From Trichodesmium sp. MAG_R03 (GTDB lineage Bacteria; Cyanobacteriota; Cyanobacteriia; Cyanobacteriales; Microcoleaceae): a stretch of DNA of 37,502 nucleotides. The DNA lies in contig JAKQYF010000021.1 in NCBI GenBank assembly GCA_023356535.1, positions 1 to 37,502 on the forward strand, in the 5' to 3' direction. A program made the translations under genes and the position numbers. The stretch's first letter is position 1. Every line of letters begins with the position of its first letter. This document shows, one piece after another, positions 35,932 to 37,502 of this stretch. The notes under the pieces were generated by a model, which saw only the letters and a program-made list of their open reading frames with translations, was not told the origin of the DNA and did no database searches.

Positions 35932-36021
35932 CCGGAGTTACGCAACTACACTACCTATAGTGGCAATATCTTAAAGATTACCAATTTATGCACTATATAT
36001 ATAGTTAATACGTAAGTCCTG
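35932..36021. repeat. MITE family D, diverged short copy 2
   Basis: A 90-bp element bounded by CCGGAGTTACGC and ACGTAAGTCCTG, flanked by TTAAT on both sides (35927-35931 and 36022-36026). Its core differs from the other copies. It is inserted into the same pseudogene. Confidence 0.7.
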
Positions 36022-36166
36022 TTAATATTTCCAGCGTTGCCTGCTCCTGTGGTTTTGCTAGGTATGTCACCATCTCCTGTTATATCTATAGGGCAAGCTC
36101 ATCCAAAATTTTATTGACAAATCAAGATTTTTATGATCTGATTGCAATACAAGCTTTTAAAGGAAT

Positions 36167-36297
36167 AGGACTTACCCATGAACGCTATTGGTAGGGTGTA
36201 TTTTGCTGACGCCAAGCTACGCTAACGCTTCGCGACTTGAATTGCGCGCTTCGTAACGAACCAAGGCTCTATATATAGAGCCTTTGCGTAAGTCCTG
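36167..36297. repeat. MITE family D, copy 3
   Basis: A 131-bp element bounded by TAGGACTTACC and GCGTAAGTCCTG, flanked by AGGAA on both sides. It is about 85% identical by eye to copy 1. Confidence 0.85.
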
Positions 36298-36323
36298 AGG
36301 AATTAGAAACATCACAGAATTTT

Positions 36324-36348
36324 GGTAGTGCATCCTTGATGCACTACC
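36324..36348. repeat. Perfect palindrome upstream of the CHAT gene
   Basis: GGTAGTGCATC and GATGCACTACC form a perfect 11-bp stem with a CTT loop. No T run follows. It lies between two MITE D copies. Confidence 0.7.
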
Positions 36349-36475
36349 GGAATATTTATACCCTAGAGGATTAAATATAAAGAATTTTATTTCAACGTTG
36401 GTTAAAAAACTGCGCTCTCCTACAGAGAAGTGTCGGGATGAAAACCCCATATGTTAAGGTTTGACACTATAGTAT

Positions 36476-36607
36476 CAGGACTTACGTATGAACAGCATTG
36501 GTAGGGTGTGTTTTGCTGAGGCAAAGCTGCACTAACGCTTCGCGACATAAAAAGCGCGCTTCGTAACGCACCAGGACTCTATATATAGTACCTTTGCGTA
36601 AGTCCTG
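36476..36607. repeat. MITE family D, copy 4
   Basis: A 132-bp element bounded by CAGGACTTACG and GCGTAAGTCCTG. The flanks AGTAT and ATTAT differ by one base. It ends about 56 bp upstream of the CHAT gene start at 36664, or 17 bp upstream of the alternative start at 36625. Confidence 0.85.
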
Positions 36608-36663
36608 ATTATGTTAGAGTGTAAATGTTGCCAACTTCCCTCTTTTCTAGAGATATCTATTTT

Positions 36664-37502
36664 ATGAGTTCGTCGGTTTTTATAATTCGGATACAAGATA
36701 AACAGAGTGAAACAGCTTGGAAAGTTCATGCAGAGTACAGAGGTGACTCTACAGGGGAGAAAAATGACATTTTTGAGTTCTCACGAGAGGATTTTAGACA
36801 TTTAAACACTTTGTCTACCAAAGACTACGGAATTTATTTGGGCAAAGCTCTGTTTCAAAATGACTTGCGTGAGTTTTTTAAAAGTGCTTTTCACAGCAGT
36901 CAAAAATTGATGAAAGTTACTCTTTCAATAGATGTCGAACATTCCCCTAATTCAGATGACTTGAGAGCATTGCACTGGGAACGACTCTGTGTTCCTATGG
37001 ATCGCTCCTGGCAATATTTACCCCTCGATCAACGTTTACCTTTTTCTCACCACGTTTCTACAGCGAACTTAGATCGAAAATATTCTCCAATTCAAAAAGA
37101 TAACTTGAAGGCTTTAGTCTTGGTTGCGAGTCCAGAAAATTTAGAAACAGAATATAATCTAGCTTCCTTTGATATTGAAGTAACAGTTGCCGGAATTCGT
37201 AGTGCTTTTGGAGACATTCCTTGTGATATTCTTGCCAACCACATTGAGGATGCAATTGGTTTACCCACACTCAAGAAACTTATTGAATGCCTAACAAATA
37301 CTAATCCTCCCTACACTATTTTACATATCGTTTCTCATGGTAGTATTGATCAAAGAGGAAACACATGGCTTTATTGGAGTAACGAAGCAAATCAAGTTGA
37401 ACCTATTTTGGGAGGAGATTTAATTGAGAAGTTGTGTATTGTTCAGAATTTACCTCATTTAATTTTTCTTTGTTCTTGCTCTAGTGCTAACTATTGTGGG
37501 GG
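36664..37502 (+). CDS. CHAT domain (caspase-like) protein, 5' part
   Basis: An open frame of 279 codons that runs off the window. The first 110 residues are a polar N-terminal region (SSSVFIIRIQDKQSETAWKV) ending in a segment common before CHAT domains (LRALHWERLCVP). The CHAT core then shows KALVLVASPENL near 142, the catalytic histidine in ILHIVSHGS (about 225) and the catalytic cysteine in LIFLCSCSSANYCGG (C270 or C272). CHAT proteins are clan CD cysteine peptidases related to caspases. In cyanobacteria they are often joined to TPR, WD40 or NTPase modules, which would lie past the window end. An alternative in-frame ATG at 36625 adds 13 residues, and neither start has a strong ribosome site. 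A MITE lies directly upstream. Confidence 0.85.
   Translation, partial: MSSSVFIIRIQDKQSETAWKVHAEYRGDSTGEKNDIFEFSREDFRHLNTLSTKDYGIYLGKALFQNDLREFFKSAFHSSQKLMKVTLSIDVEHSPNSDDLRALHWERLCVPMDRSWQYLPLDQRLPFSHHVSTANLDRKYSPIQKDNLKALVLVASPENLETEYNLASFDIEVTVAGIRSAFGDIPCDILANHIEDAIGLPTLKKLIECLTNTNPPYTILHIVSHGSIDQRGNTWLYWSNEANQVEPILGGDLIEKLCIVQNLPHLIFLCSCSSANYCG

Larger units (their letters stand above)
35546..36094 (-). pseudogene. Filamentous-haemagglutinin-like surface protein fragment, split by two MITEs
   Basis: On the minus strand the frame reads IDITGDGDIPSKTTGAGNAG, then after one MITE IKIQTQNLTTDQIKITASIE, AEGKGGSIKAQTETLNRDNN and VKTNSSGAVGDID, then after a second MITE IKTGSLRVDNDAQISAQTEA. The G-N-I-x-I and GSLxVxxxAQISAxT repeats are typical of cyanobacterial haemagglutination-activity and S-layer-like adhesins of the two-partner secretion type. 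About 130 codons survive, with no start and no secretion domain. The 3' side ends at the IS630 relic. Each MITE can be removed with one target duplicate to restore the frame. Confidence 0.75.

Noticed and set aside
36217-36729. Two minus-strand ORFs across MITE D copies
   Set aside because: Both consist mostly of MITE sequence (for example ending in the repeated RYEARNSSREA-type reading), so they are not genes.
37058-37274. Two minus-strand ORFs inside the CHAT gene
   Set aside because: They are antisense to a frame with clear CHAT active-site motifs.

Overview
This window is from a filamentous cyanobacterium, most likely Trichodesmium or a close oscillatorialean relative. The signs are PetM, Ycf39, a CyaC-type adenylate cyclase, an NblR-type regulator, several small cyanobacteria-only families (DUF2949, DUF5340), scattered GCGATCGC (HIP1) octamers and AT-rich DNA. 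By my tally only about 55% of the window is intact coding sequence. The rest is spacer packed with small inverted-repeat elements, insertion-sequence relics and decayed genes, which fits the low-coding-density genomes known from Trichodesmium. The genus is inferred from gene content and style, not from a marker gene.

Layout. 1-900: the 3' end of a group II intron, a dispersed repeat and an IS200/IS605-like non-autonomous element. 903-9422: a housekeeping block with murA (-), ald (+), a candidate structured RNA with its own consensus promoter and terminator, tRNA-Leu(CAG), a SpoU-type RNA methyltransferase, a small acidic protein, lpdA and trpC. 9617-12168: DUF5340, a class-V aminotransferase (photorespiratory type) and DUF2949. 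12170-13630: repeats and gene relics. 13677-18482: DUF192, nblR-like, nadK, ycf39 and petM, all on the minus strand. 18530-23771: pdxA, then two adjacent plus-strand genes carrying winged-helix-like segments, the second fused in frame to a complete S9A prolyl oligopeptidase. 24062-26300: a membrane-tailed gene broken by a deleted IS1634-like element, and a dead copy of the GNAT gene. 26776-27432: the intact GNAT acetyltransferase. 28765-32277: cyaC. 32634: tRNA-Gly(UCC). 33541-34173: DUF4340. 34216-36300: an IS630 relic with other elements nested in it, and a filamentous-haemagglutinin-like pseudogene split by two MITEs. 36664-end: the start of a CHAT (caspase-like) protein that runs off the window.

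How the genes fit together. petM, ycf39 and nadK all serve photosynthetic electron transport: a cytochrome b6f subunit, a photosystem II assembly factor and NADP supply. The nblR-like regulator downstream may link this block to stress-controlled antenna turnover. lpdA (E3 subunit) and trpC sit side by side as central-metabolism genes. CyaC makes cAMP in response to phosphorelay input.

The most unusual items are: the winged-helix/prolyl-oligopeptidase fusion with its winged-helix neighbour; the promoter-to-terminator RNA at about 4077-4370; the partial CHAT gene with MITEs crowded against its 5' side; and several cases where a transposon and its target-site duplication can be removed on paper to restore a reading frame. 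At least six small repeat families occur, and no intact transposase is present to move them.
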